DNA from: Bolinopsis microptera
Taxonomy: Eukaryota; Ctenophora; Tentaculata; Lobata; Bolinopsidae
Reading direction: 5' to 3'
Length of the DNA: 60,000 bases
Assembly (NCBI RefSeq): GCF_026151205.1
Contig: NC_087082.1
Span: 6,271,908-6,331,907 of the forward strand
Below, one piece after another: positions 34,736-47,700 of the stretch. Position 1 is the first letter of the stretch, and every line of letters starts with the position of its first letter. The notes beneath the pieces were generated by a model. The model saw nothing but the letters and a program-made list of their open reading frames with translations. It did no database searches and was not told the DNA's origin. A program made the position numbers and the translations under genes.

Positions 34736-36270
34736 AATCTACATATATTAACTACCGACCTTCCCGTTGTATTGGGTAACATTCCAATCAGTTACGTGTC
34801 ATCTCCGGTTCCTTCTAATTGAGTTTGTAGTTACCCATTAGATTTATAAAGGAGCAAACCCATTAGATCAGAGAGGGCAGGATTGTCCCTCTATAAGTTC
34901 TTCCGATCTCTTATTCACAAGTTCTTTGTTGCCCTTTATAGTTGAGGTCACTGTTCTGTGTGCTCTCTCAGTCTAACAGTACGTCTTTACGTACTTAACC
35001 GCATTTAACCGCATTCTCAAATTAATTGACTGTTCTGAAGTTGTTTGATACACAGCGTTACTAGGAGACGTGAGCATTTCGTTTCAAAATGTCAAAAAGT
35101 CAAAATGCGTTATTGTGATCACACTAAAAGGGCTGAATGTTTTTTTTCGATAAACAATATAATTTGCTGCTTGCCCCCCTAAAAACGGCCAGGTAGCCAC
35201 TGTCCACTTAGGTCTTCTCGGAGAATTTTAGCCTTGATATTATCACTAGTTTGAGATGTGACAGTAAATTTACTATTTACTATCTGATTTACTCGTTATA
35301 ACGAGTAAATCAGACAATAGATCAGACAACTTCGTAATTTCATGCTTATTAGAATACGTCAAACTTGCGTGCTTCTTTCAAACTACTCTTCCGAATCACG
35401 CAACTATAAAGAATCCTGCTTTTCCAATCAAACCTCCTTATTAAGAAGCAAGCTTCCTATTTCTTTAGATAGTCGAAACGAAGAAAGAAATTCTTCACCG
35501 GCCATCACTCACCGGCCATGGTAACGAGTTACACGGTATACGACATAACGGGCACATGTAAAGATGGTTTACACCAGTGTAACACTAGCGTAACACTGGT
35601 GTAACAGCAGTGTAACACTAATGTAACACTAGCGTAACACTGGTGTAACTATAACAATATACCCAGGTAACCAAGACAAATACTCATTAACTCAGATCTT
35701 AACACATTACAGTCCTTACGAAGAGTTTAAAGTTCTCTATTTCCATCTGATTTACATCAGATAAATTTTAAAACAGAGCAAGTACATGCACATTGCACAT
35801 GATGCATGTTAACATGCACATAATGCATGTTAACATACGTCACAAGTGGAGGAGTCTGAAATATATCGTAGTGTTTCGGAAATGCCGGCTAGGAAGCTCA
35901 AATATGCTGCCCTGATTTGATTCGTATTTATTAGTGCAGGAGCTCAGTGTTTTATACCTGTCCTGTAATGATTGTGTTAGGGGGTTCTGTCCTCCTTACC
36001 TGCCTTGCAGTGTTTACCAATGTGATGATTTATAGTGTTATAGTGTGGGTTTACCTCTTTAAAAATGCTTTTTAAAATATAAGGTATGTGAGCCTAGCTC
36101 GATTGTTTAAAATAGTAAGTTTGTGAGTCTAGCTCGATTGTTTCATTTTCATTTAAACTATTTTGTTTCCATTGGTTCTTGGTCCTCTATGCTGAGTTTT
36201 GAGAAAGTACCGATACTTCCTTACTCTTCGCATTACGTGATTGGTTACGAGCCGTCTAGCTCCATCCGCT
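34736..36270. other. Noncoding DNA with small repeats
   Basis: Contains a perfect 32-bp palindrome (35283-35314, centred on CGTTATAACG), tandem GTAACACTAGCGTAACACTG units (35578-35650), CATGCACATAATGCATGTTAA repeats (about 35790-35835; core 20 bp) and a tandem duplication near 36083-36145. No gene is seen. Confidence 0.55.
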
Positions 36271-36271
36271 C

Positions 36272-36945
36272 AGTGGCGTAACGTTACCTGTTGTCGCCCC
36301 CCCCCCGCAGTGGCGTAACGTTACCTGTTGGCGCCCCCCCCCCCGCTTCGTTACGTCACTACATCCGCTCAGTGGCGTAACGTTACCTGTTGCCCCCCCC
36401 CCCCCCGCTTCGTTACGTCACTACATCCGCTCAGTGGCGTAACGTTACCTGTTGGCGCCCCCCCCGCTTCGTTACGTCACTACATCTGCTCAGTGGCGTA
36501 ACGTTACCTGTTGCCCCCCCCCCCGCTTCGTTACGTCACTACATCCGCTCAGTGGCGTAACGTTACCTGTTGGCCCCCCCCCCCCCGCTTCGTTACGTCA
36601 CTACATCCTCTCAGTGGCGTAACGTTACCTGTTGGCGCCCCCCCCCCGCTTCGTTACGTCACTACATCCGCTCAGTGGCGTAACGTTACCTGTTGGCGCC
36701 CCCCCCCCCCCCCCGCTTCGTTACGTCACTACATCCGCTCAGTGGCGTAACGTTACCTGTTGGCGCCCCCCCCCCCGCAGAGTGGCGTAACGTTACCTGT
36801 TGGTGCCCTCCCCCCCCCCCCGCTTCGTTACGTCACTACATCCGCTCAGTTACGTCACTACATCCGCTCAGTGGCGTAACGTTGCCTGTTGGCGCCCCCC
36901 CCCCCCCTTCACGCTTCGTTACGCTACTGCATCCACTCTCAGAAC
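36272..36945. repeat. Tandem array of a short MITE (about 60-bp unit, 10-11 copies)
   Basis: Each unit runs CAGTGGCGTAACGTTACCTG, GTTGGCGC, a C run of varying length (about 7-18), CGCTTCGTTACGTCACTACA, TCCGCT. AGTGGCGTAACG at one side and CGTTACGTCACT at the other are inverted copies, so each unit is a hairpin around a C tract. The same ends occur on the element at 9.5-9.8 kb with an interior between them. Confidence 0.9.
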
Positions 36946-38130
36946 GTGATGGATAGATTTACCTTCTTTCTGCTCCTGTCTACAAATTTCTGTGTGGCAT
37001 TGAAAGCATTTTTAAAGCCTATTCTCAAACCTATTAAATTCGTTTGAGAACTTCATTTTTCCTGAAAAACAGATTAAATAAAATAAAATGTTCTGTAAGT
37101 GAAGAATGCAGATAGTAGCAAGAATTTGTAATGTTAAAGGTATGTGGTATTTGATATTTTCCGGTTCAATTTGCCACTAAACGATTCTCCTCCTATAATT
37201 TCTGAACCAATGCTCCTTCATCAATACTCCCGGACAGTCAGCACTCCCGGACAGCTGTACACGTTGGACGGAACATTTTGAATTTAATTACCAAATGCTG
37301 GCTCAATACGACTACCTTTATTAAAATTGAATGACATTTTAATTTGTTCTGCATGGCGTAGCAGAGACTGCATTATGTCACATTGCAAGCATATAGAGTG
37401 AGCTATAAATCCCTCCATCTAACCATACAATACCTTTCTATGAGTATGACTTGCCATCGCCGAATGTATTACATATTCAAATATTAACCTTCGAATATGT
37501 TAACATGAATTATCAAACTTTATCCGAGAGATTTGATCACTCTCGATTATATGGCTATATAGTGTATGGGGACCTCTATTATACTTGAACGTCGTTTTGA
37601 GGCCAATAAGAGTCCTTTACTAAGCCGTGTTTATTAAATTTCCAATGAATTATAATATCGGAGAATTTTGCTGGTTAGATTGTTTATAAACTGGTATTGT
37701 AGATTGCTTTTTGAAACCTTATTCGCACAAGCTAGTGGCAGTGCTCCTTTATCAATGTTTATATTACAAGCTGCTTGAAATCCATCTCCAAATATTAATC
37801 CTATTCAATAGATTGCCGTAATTCTGTACACCCGAGTTGTCTGTCTAGGTCGATCCAAATGTAGTATGGAACGAGTTTCGTGATTTCGCTTCATATCTAT
37901 CATACATGAGCGAACTCAACTCTTCAGATTTCAATACAGTATATTCAGCTGTAACACCTGTGAAGTCTCCAACATGGATAACTCATGACGCCTGGAACAA
38001 CTTCGGTCACTTATTTATATATTTGTACTACAATGTTACAACCTTACAATGAGACTTGTGAGTGTGTCAACATGCGGACTTGTTAAACAGCCTATAAGAA
38101 TACACGTTAACCTTTACATGTTAATAATAG
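36946..38130. other. Noncoding DNA
   Basis: AT-rich, no supported gene or repeat of note. Confidence 0.4.
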
Positions 38131-39075
38131 TGCTGAACTGTTAGTCTTCCTTCATAGAGTGCTGAACTGTTAGTATTCCTGCACAGTGAAGAACTGTTAG
38201 TCTTCCTTCATAGAGTGCTGAACTGTTAGTCTTCCTTCAAAGAGTGCTGAACTGTTAGTCTTCCTTCATAGAATGCTGAACTGTTAGTCTTCCTTCATAG
38301 AGTGCTGAACTGTTAGTCTTTCTTCATAGAGTGCTGAACTGTTAGTCTTCCTTCATAGAGTGCTGAACTGTTAGTCTGCAAGCACAGAGTGCTGAACTGT
38401 TAGTCTTCCTTCATAGAGTGCTGAACTGTTAGTCTTCCTTCATAGAGTGCTGAACTGTTAGTCTTCCTTCATAGAGTGCTGAACTGTTAGTCTTCCTTCA
38501 TATAGTGCTAAACTGTCAGTCTTTCTTCATACAGTGCTGAACTGTTAGTCTTCCTTCATAGAGTGCTGAACTGTTAGTCTTCCTTCATAGAGTGCTAAAC
38601 TGTCAGTCTTTCTACATTGAGTGCTGAACTGTTAGTCTTCCTTCGCAGTGCAGAACTGTTAGTCTTCCTTCGCAGTGCAGAACTGTTAGTCTTCAAGCAC
38701 AGATTGCTGTACTGTTAGTCTTCAAGCACAGAGTGCTGAACTGTTAGTCTTCAAGCACAGAGTGCTGATCTGTTAGTCTTCAAGCACAGAGTGCTGAACT
38801 GTTAGTCTTCAAGCACAGAGTGCTGAACTGTTAGTCTTCAAGCACAGAGTGCTGAACTGTTAGTCTTCAAGCACAAAGCGCTGAACTGTTAGTCTTCAAG
38901 CACAGAGTGCTGAACTGTAAGTCTTCAAGCACAGAATGCTGAACTATTAGTCTTCAAGCACAGAGTGCTGAACTGTTAGTCTTCAAGCACAGAGTGCTGA
39001 ACTGTTAGTCTTCAAGCACAGAGTGCTGAACTGTTAGTCTTCAAGCACAGAGTGCTGAACTGTTACTCTTCAAGC
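38131..39075. repeat. 29-bp minisatellite with two domains, about 32 units
   Basis: The shared part is AGAGTGCTGAACTGTTAGTC. In the left half (to about 38690) it alternates with TTCCTTCAT; in the right half with TTCAAGCAC. Only one left-half unit (about 38373) carries a right-type linker. The sharp boundary suggests two separate local expansions. Confidence 0.95.
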
Positions 39076-41209
39076 ACACTTCCCTCTCCACACGTACAGC
39101 AGAAATTCTATAGAATGTTCTAGACCGGTTAATCGAATAGCTGAGAGGGTCGTTCTTGCCCTGAAGTACCGAGTGCTATAATATAAACAGTTTAGTGCCT
39201 CTGGTCCGACCAGTTTATTTGCTTTGTGTTCAGGACTTTGAGAAGTCGTATTTTCTATTCGTTGGAGATTTACTCTAGATTATAAATATGTGACACTATG
39301 CTCACATTTAATTTCTAATCAAAATATTTACTGTAAATGGTCCATCAATATTCGAACTGATCACAACCCGTCAAGAATTCATTTTTTCTCAAAATACGAT
39401 CACTATTTCTTGTAATGATACGATTACAACTGATCCCTATTATTTTTTGTGTAACACGATTACTAACTAAGCCCTAACCCAATTCCTCGTCTGTAAACCT
39501 CTGAAAAGCGACCAATTACAAACCAGATTAGCTCTCCACAGTCCACACCGCAGTATGAGTATTTATTCCGCGGAAAGGTTTGCCGCAGGTCAATATGCAT
39601 TTATTGCATGGCTTACCAGTTTAAGTGCATATTGTTGCTTGGGACATTAGCCGTCATGGTTTCTAACTATAGCTCCCTTTTTGTCACCCACAGTTCGATA
39701 CCTGAGTGTTTTTAGTGTGTCACCTAGGTGTAGTGGCGGTATTTTTTATTGCTCCTATATATATATTTGTATTTTAAACTCATTACAACACTACAAATTT
39801 ATTACATTTATTGAGGACGTTACAGAAGGAATTGATTTGATGTAGTTGGAGGAGTCCTAACTCTCCTCACATCCGAAAATGGCGTTTCTCTTGTATTAAA
39901 TATGGTCGTGCTGTGTACTTTCATGTAAGTAGAACCGCCACTTATTTTTTTTGGAAAACGAAATTAGATATAAACAGAATAGTATTACAGGTTATATATT
40001 ATGCAAAAATAAAACCCAGTCCATGGGACTGAAAAAATTAGTTGACTTTCGATTCGAAAGAGTTAAATTCTAAATCATCCATGTTAGATAATTCGTAAGT
40101 TTTGTTTGAGGTATTTCTTGATCCTCTAATGCACAATAATATTAATTTCCTAATTAAAAATGATAATTTACACCGATAATAATTTATAATATCGTTGTAA
40201 TTCTGCTTCTTCTTATAAGCAAGTTTGTTGCAAAGCAGTTTCTCAAATGTCCTGGCTTGAGGTCCCATGCCACCCGTTACTGAATAAATTAATGGAGCGA
40301 ATGATCCGTGCTCTACATTAAGTATTCTCTCGTTGTAGCATCGTGTTTTCCGTCTCTCGGCGTTCTCCTTGGTCTTCTTTGTCGAATGACCACTTATCAG
40401 TTTTTATATTACAGAGTCAGTGCTCCTTTATCAATGTTTATATTACAGAGTTAGTGCTCCTGGCCAGAGTACGTGACTAATTACCGTATTATACTGGCTG
40501 CATGCTATGGATAATGAACTACAGGTGATGTGTGCGAGGAGCAATAAGTATTACTGGCTACAAACTCATCACAAACCAGATAAATCACCCGATAAATCAT
40601 GTTAGGTGGCATGCTAAATGTTAGTGGCCACAAATAGGCCATGTCACCTGGTCTGCTGACGGAATCACGAGCTTAGAACTGATTATTGTCTGTAATATAT
40701 TTAAGTGAAATATGTCTATATATTAAATATATTTAAATGAAGTATGTCTATATACTTATATATTTAATATATTTAAGTGAAATATCGAGGGATATTATGT
40801 TCGTAGTCCAGTGGTAGTGGAGGGATATAAGTTATATATAGCCAAGTATAATGCTGTGACTGGTATGAGGGCTTAAATGATTTGAATTGTCAGTTGTTCA
40901 TGGGCGAGCACCTTATGTCAGAATTGTCAGTGTGTGGGTGTATCAAGTTGGTCTAATGGTCATGTTTATGAAGGAGTAATGGTAATGACGCATGTGCAAG
41001 ATCTGCCCAGCACTTCAAAATGCAGGATCATTCATTGAGTCGTTTATACACCCTTGTAAACGAAACCTTGAACGTTCATATTTATAGCTTTGTGAAAGTC
41101 TCTGCTGATTGATCTGCTATCAAGTGAAAGTGAAAGTGTTTTTGACTTTGAGTAATCTGCTGTCAAATTGTAATCTGTCAAATTGTTAGCATTCTGAGGT
41201 GTTCAGCAT
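39076..41209. other. Noncoding DNA
   Basis: No supported gene. A short repeated string (AGTGCTCCTTTATCAATGTT near 37740 and 40419) and ATTTAAGTGAAATATGTC-type repeats near 40700-40790 are the only structure I see. Confidence 0.4.
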
Positions 41210-41210
41210 A

Positions 41211-41254
41211 AAGGTTAGGTCCCGGGGGTGAAGTGTGGGGTGAAGCTTTACACA

Positions 41255-41322
<68 letters not shown>

Positions 41323-41369
41323 AAGTGCAAGGTTAGGTCCCGGGGGTGAAGTGTGGGGTGAAGCTTTAT
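41211..41369. repeat. (GAAAGT)n hexanucleotide between 41-bp direct repeats
   Basis: AAGGTTAGGTCCCGGGGGTG, AAGTGTGGGGTGAAGCTTTA occurs at both ends (41211 and 41329) of about 12 AGTGAA units. Replication slippage or unequal exchange between the flanks is a simple explanation. Confidence 0.9.
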
Positions 41370-42409
41370 ACCTCTCCCAACTTCTCATAAATCTGAATTA
41401 CTGCAGACATACCAAAAACATTGAATTTTAGAAAAACAAAATGTTGTAGCCTTAGTGCGAGGCAGGAATAATCTTATACAAAATCTGCCTGTACAATGCA
41501 AGAAACCCAACCCTCTGCCACTTTTTGTAACCAGACGACAGAAGGTCCTTCCTAAATATCATACCCCACCCCTGATACTATTAATTTTTAAAGACTTCAT
41601 GGTACTGCTCACAGCGTCATTTAAGCTGAAACTCCCTCATTAAGCAGCAATAATACCTCATTAAGCATCAATAAGCGTAGGATCAGGGCGGCAGACTAAA
41701 ATTCAGACTTATTTCATTTCAGTCTGTGCAGCCAATAGACCCAATTATCTATGACTGTGAGGCCGTTACAGCAAATGATTCTATGCATTTTGTGTGAGCT
41801 GTGAGGCTTGATCAGAGGCACGGCTCATATCCTGATGACGACTCTAGAGATTTGCTTTCTGGAAATATCACGTCGTTGCCTGGAACAACACGTCATGTTA
41901 TCCAGATACCCCCTCCCCTAGATGTGATTTGTGTCCTAAAACAGTTGGAGCTCTTTGCTTTTCTAGATTTGTGAACGTATAATTGTCTAGATCTCTAGAT
42001 ATATACACTGTTAGCGCATTATGTACAATGATTCCATGACTTTGTCATTGCTCTATTCTCGATTTGATGGAGGTTGTAGTCGTTATTTCTTATCGGTCAT
42101 TATTGCATGCTTTATTTTGGTCATATTTTAGGCTTTTTTTGTATATATTACGTCGGTTTTTCGATATGATACTATTGTTATATTTGCGAGAAGTTTTGTT
42201 TAAAATTGTTATTTCTTATCAAAAATTACCGCATGCCATTAGGCTATCAGCAGTAACTCACCTAATCGTATTAAAAGCAGTTATTCTACCTTGTCTCACT
42301 GTACATCCTCCTTATCTGGTGGCATGATAATATGATGATAGCACTGTTCTCTTTTGTAGCACTGACAGGCGACAGTAATTAACAGCTCGGCAATGTTTCT
42401 GATAATTGG

Positions 42410-43138
42410 ATGTTTTCGCAGTTAACTTCAAATAAGTTTTACGTTTTTGCAGATATATGGTCATCTTTTTATGCTGAATATATTTTATATTTGAACATGA
42501 TGATCAATAGTTCTTTTCATATTCTTTTTTTATTTTTTCTTTCTTTTTGCTTCGCTCTGATGAGTTCCCGACCCCAGTTCAACCACATCAATAACCATCA
42601 AACCTCTCCCAATATCAATAAGTATTCATTACAGCTCACGTTAAAAACATCTATACACTCCAACTTACGCGTCCCTCCTCCTTCTCCTTCTCTCCTCTCA
42701 TCCTCCATCTCACACAATACACATTATCAAACATTAGTCACGTGCTCCTCTGACCTGCTTGACAACAGCAAGCATCACAGTGTCTTAGATAAGCAGACCT
42801 CCCCATTGCTCACATCGCTACCTCGTGCAGTAGCTGATTGGTTGTACGACTGCTCCAAGGCTCCTCCGCAAGCAATTACAAGCCTCCACAAGCACGCTGC
42901 ACTGCCGAGCTCACTTCGACAGAAAGCCCGAGTTATAGCCAGCACGTCTAATTTCTTTTTTATATTGTTTCTGACGCCGCTAATTCGCGGAGATGTTCAG
43001 CTGCATGATTTCTTTTTGTTTCTTGAGCAAAGGCCCTCTGATTTTTTGATGGCTACTTTTAATTGCAGTCAAGATACTTCGACACAAGAATATGTTATCA
43101 ACTCTCTAAAATTAAAAGTCTTTTATCTTGATCCATAA
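42410..43138 (+). CDS. Unrecognised 242-codon open frame
   Basis: ATG-initiated frame with a hydrophobic N-terminal part (FHILFLFFLSFCFALMSS) followed by a Ser/Pro-rich stretch with low-complexity codons. The length is somewhat more than expected by chance in AT-rich DNA. There are no domains, no visible neighbours or splice partners, and it overlaps one CTCCGCAAGC motif. It could be a species-specific gene or chance. Confidence 0.25.
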   Translation: MFSQLTSNKFYVFADIWSSFYAEYILYLNMMINSSFHILFLFFLSFCFALMSSRPQFNHINNHQTSPNINKYSLQLTLKTSIHSNLRVPPPSPSLLSSSISHNTHYQTLVTCSSDLLDNSKHHSVLDKQTSPLLTSLPRAVADWLYDCSKAPPQAITSLHKHAALPSSLRQKARVIASTSNFFFILFLTPLIRGDVQLHDFFLFLEQRPSDFLMATFNCSQDTSTQEYVINSLKLKVFYLDP

Positions 43139-43829
43139 AATCATCATATATGCATCTTTGGGTCTAGGACAATTTGCCACTCGCCAGTCACTTGTCCAGA
43201 TAACATGATAAGCTCTTAAGGTTTGTGCACCTCAAGTAACGTACTACTACTACTACTACAATGTTGGAACTAAGTCCGATCTACGCCAGATAACCTCCTC
43301 CATATATCCCCCATCCCATATATCCCTCAAGTAACCTATCTTCCTGAATATTCTCAGACAGGTTGAAGGCTTTCCTTTCAACTAAACACCCAGCCTCCAC
43401 CAAGTAACCTATCTTCCTGAACCAAGGAAGACACAATAAAAGTGCCGTTTACTGAGGAATCAGTCCAAATTTTCAACATAAACTTAAATCTGCAGACTTC
43501 AGTCAGGTTTGAAGGGGGTTCAAAACGTGCTGTAGTCAAATGTTGCTGCCTTAGTGCCTTTGAGCAAGGTTTGCCGACACAGCGGTAAAATAGAAGTGAG
43601 GGAATCGGAGAACTGCAATACTCTGAGAACATCAGCACATTAGCACGTTCACAAGTTTACATTTGATAAAACTGTTGGAAAACTACAAAAGTTTCCAGCT
43701 CTCGTATAGCAAACGTTTGCTCCTTTGTAATTATAACAATTCAATATCAAGATCCAAGTAGCTTCATAGACTGGCATGGAGCATTTATTGATGTAAAATC
43801 TATTTGAATTTTCAAATTCAACAATTTTG
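43139..43829. other. Noncoding DNA
   Basis: No supported gene. The phrase AAGTAACCTATCTTCCTGAA is repeated at about 43329 and 43401. Confidence 0.4.
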
Positions 43830-43996
43830 TAGCACTGCAATCTGCATTTGCAACTTTACCTGGTGAAGGGTACATTGTCATTGGTAGCATTGCAATCTGC
43901 ATTTGCAACTTTCCCTGGTGAAGGGTACATTGGTAGCATTGCAATCTGCATTTGCAACTTAACCTGGTGAAGGGTACATTGGTAGCATTGCAACGA
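43830..43996. repeat. About 50-bp minisatellite, four units
   Basis: Units contain GTAGCATTGCAATCTGCATT, TGCAACTTTCCCTGGTGAAG, GGTACATTG, with spacings of 55, 47 and 49 bp. Confidence 0.9.
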
Positions 43997-44605
43997 GCTT
44001 TAACTGCAGGTGTGGTGGCACTGCAAGGCTCTTATTTCAGATGCCATAGAGCAGCAGTTTCACTACCGTCCGTATTGTGATATAAATATCTCTCTCGAGG
44101 TTTATTTACGCTATAAATAACTGCCCCCGCTGTAGCAGTGATGGGTTACGCGGTAAAAATATCTGTCAAAACTAGTAATTGATGCCGTTCTTGATGCGAT
44201 AAAAGGTTGCCAGGGCAACATGCGGTGAAGTTGCGTGATTCAGACATATTTTAGAGTTTTAGCAGGTCAAACAGATTATCTACCCGGACACCAACGTCGC
44301 TTCAAGTCCTCTTGCAGAAATATCATTTGTAGTTATCGTAGCAGTAACAAGTAAGTACACCGCATACCGTTTAACATAGTATTCGACAAGTCGACAACTA
44401 ATCGCGACTTATATTGTTTCCTGGAGAATTGTTGCGAATTTTCCTCGTTTTCAGAGAGGGAGGGAGGTAGGGAAAAGAATTTATTGTGTAGTTGGGGCGG
44501 CTATAAGTATGTGCTGTGTTGTTGATACCTCAGAATGTTTTATCGTACTATTGATCCAGTTTCGTCTGCTCTGCTGCACTTTAGTTAAACAGAGCCTTTA
44601 ATCGA

Positions 44606-44658
44606 TCACCACGTGACCATGATGGTAACCACGTGACCATGGTAACCACGTGACGTCA
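44606..44658. promoter_or_regulatory. Three CACGTG E-boxes and a TGACGTCA site
   Basis: ACCACGTGACCATG is tandemly repeated three times, and the last copy runs into GTGACGTCATCC. CACGTG is the bHLH-Zip core and TGACGTCA the CREB core. The repetition may be accidental. It lies just upstream of the LINE insertion. Confidence 0.3.
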
Positions 44659-44720
44659 TCCATTAGAGATCTGACAAAGTCGGTAAATGTAAATGTAATG
44701 CGGATAATATTTAATGTAAT

Positions 44721-47700
44721 TTAATGTAATGCATTCCTCCAGCGTTGATATGTCCTCCGTTAAAATACATTAATACAGCAACCAAGCGTGCCGGTTAACC
44801 TAGAGAGTAAGTACTCAGTAATTAATTAGTTAATTAATGAAGAAGTGGTTAAGGGGTTTTCCAAAACTCCAGGGGCTCGTGAAGTGTCTTACACAACCTC
44901 TCCGAGCCCAAGATCCGTAGTGCGTGGTGAAGAGCCACACCCTTCTCGAGGTGCCACTGTTAAGCTTAGTAGCCTGTTCTGGGTGATTCCAGTTAAAACA
45001 GGTGAACGGTAACAGAACACTGCGGCTCTAGACCAGTACAGGTCGAAAAATATAACCGGGACATCTGTCTCGTTAGGACTGCATGCGGTTCATCGGGTGC
45101 GAAGGGCCAGCATCCCTTCCACCTCAAATAACAACGCTACTGAAACAACACACACATCAAATGGACGGAGTGCTACTTCCAATTCAAGGACGGATGGTTC
45201 CAGCATGACGGAGGCTGGGCAAAGCCTACGGGACCCCAGTCGCCTGATGAGAAGAGGGGGTACTCGTCATCCGACCAGATTTATTAGTCAACAGATCATC
45301 CATGTTGACCCTGCTTCCAACAAATCCAATCCAGTAAATTATTGCAAACAGTTTTTACGTTTTGGAACATGGAACGTTCTATTTCTTGTCAGCTCATCTA
45401 CACAGCTCTACCAACTTAGTCAAAACATTGATCAGTACAGATTGGATCTTTTGGGGATCACCGAGACTCACATGCCTGGATCTGGCACCACTCTACTTGA
45501 CAATGGCAGTCTACTCATCCATTCCGGTAGAGTCGACGGGATCAAGAGACAGGGAGTCGGTCTCAGTCTTTCAAAACGAATCAGAAACTCCCTGATATCG
45601 TTCACTCCCACATCGGAGCGGGTTATAACTGCTAGGCTGCATAGTAAGCAAATCAACATCTCTGTTGTTGTGGCCTATGCTCCAACTGAGGGTGCAGAGG
45701 AGAGTGAGAAAGATAAGTTTTATAGGACACTCACAGATACATTTGATGGGCTACCTCGTCACGATATCAAGTTACTGCTCGGCGATTTTAATGCAAAAGT
45801 AACATCAGGCAGATATGGAAGTGAAGCGGTCATCGGTGGGGAATCACTCCATAGCTCATCAAATGACAACGGGACAAGACTTGTGGATTTCTGTGCGACG
45901 AACCAGCTTGTCATCGGGGGAACTCTCTTCGAGCACAAGAACATTCACAAGGGAACATGGCGGTCCCCCAACGGGCTCACCGTCAATCAGATAGATCATA
46001 TCTGCATTGGAAAGCGGTTTCGTCAGTCACTTTTTGATGTTAGGGTATGTCGCGGGGCAGACATCGGCTCCGATCATTATCTGGTTCTAGGACTGCTGAA
46101 AATCAAACTTCAGTCAGTGACAAAGATCAACGCCAACAGGCCCAATGTGCCTGCCATTGAGCGCCTGAGGGATAGTACTACGGTTACAGAGTACAATGTG
46201 GCTCTTCAAAACCGATTTGCAAGTCTGGATAATGAGGTCAACCTCGAGGATATGTGGCGTAATCTCAGTCAGACCGTCACTGATGTCTCACTGGAGGTAC
46301 TAGGCAAAAGACCCCGGAAGGCAAAGGAGCAACACCTGTCACGGAATACCAAGGATTTATTGATTCAGCGGGCACAGTTTAAGCGTAAAGACCCAAACTC
46401 AGACGCTAACAGGTCAGAGTATTCTAAACTTAATAAGTTAGTCAAGAAAAGCAGCAAGCTAGACGACAATAACTGGGCAGTTAGAGTAGCTACTGATCTT
46501 GAAGAAGCAGCGAGCAAAGGTCAGCAGCGTGAGGTATGGGCAAAGATCAAGAAGATCTCTGGTAAGAACAAGAAGCCTCAAGCATCTTGTGTCCGGGACA
46601 AGGACGGTAGGAAGATCACGGATCCCCAACAGCAGAGGGATAGGTGGAAGGAGCACTTTACTGAACTTCTGAACCCTCCATTATCAAGTGTCGACCTTGC
46701 CGACCTTGATACAGTACCACCCCAACCCCACTTTAACTCTCTCTCTTGTTCGGATGGACCACCCACCAGAGACGAGATTAGTTATTCCCTGACAAAGCTT
46801 AAGAACAACAAAAGCCCAGGAGTGGACGGGATAACTAACGAGCAACTGAAGTATGGTGCGAGTGCTCTAGTTGATCAACTAGAGTGTCTATTCAAGAAAG
46901 TGTGGGAAGAAGAGACTGTTCCTGAAGATTGGTTAAAGGGTGTGATCATTGTTATTGGGAAGAAAGGAGACACTTCAGTCTGCGGGAACAACAGAGGGAT
47001 CACCTTAAGGTCTACAGCATCCAAGCTTTTTCAGATGATTCTTCTAATTAAGCGGTTACATGCTGGTATGGAGTGTCTCCTCAGGGAGAATCAGTGCGGA
47101 TTTAGACAGAACCGCTCATGCATTGATCAGATTTATTCTCTCCGAACTATTATTCATAACTGTCTTGAGTTTAACATTCCTCTTTACATTAATTTTGTGG
47201 ATTTCAAGGCAGCGTTCGATTCTATCAGAAGGGACTTTATTTGGTGCAGTATGAGACACTATGGGCTGCCTGAAAAATATGTCAGAATATTTCAGTCATT
47301 TTTTGGGGGTACCATGAGTGCCGTGAGGGTTAATGGGGAGCTGACAGACTGGTTTGATGTTAATTCAGGCACAGGTCAGGGTGACATTCAAGCACCTCCT
47401 GTCTTTAATTTCTGCCTAGACTTTTCTGCATTTCTGGCTGAGACCAACAAGATCATCAGTCAAGGCGCAGTGCTGCAGAAAAAGATGAAGACGGTCGAGG
47501 AAAAGGTCATTCTGGACACCGATTATGCTGATGACATGGCTATTATGGACAACTCAGGGGAAGGCCTACAGGAATCAACTGATCTATTAGTTCATTACAG
47601 CTCCTACGCTGGGCTCAGAATAAATGCAAAGAAGACCCAATGCATGGCTGTAAGCAAGTGCGCCACCCAGCGACCTTTCATCAAGGATGATTGTATTGAG

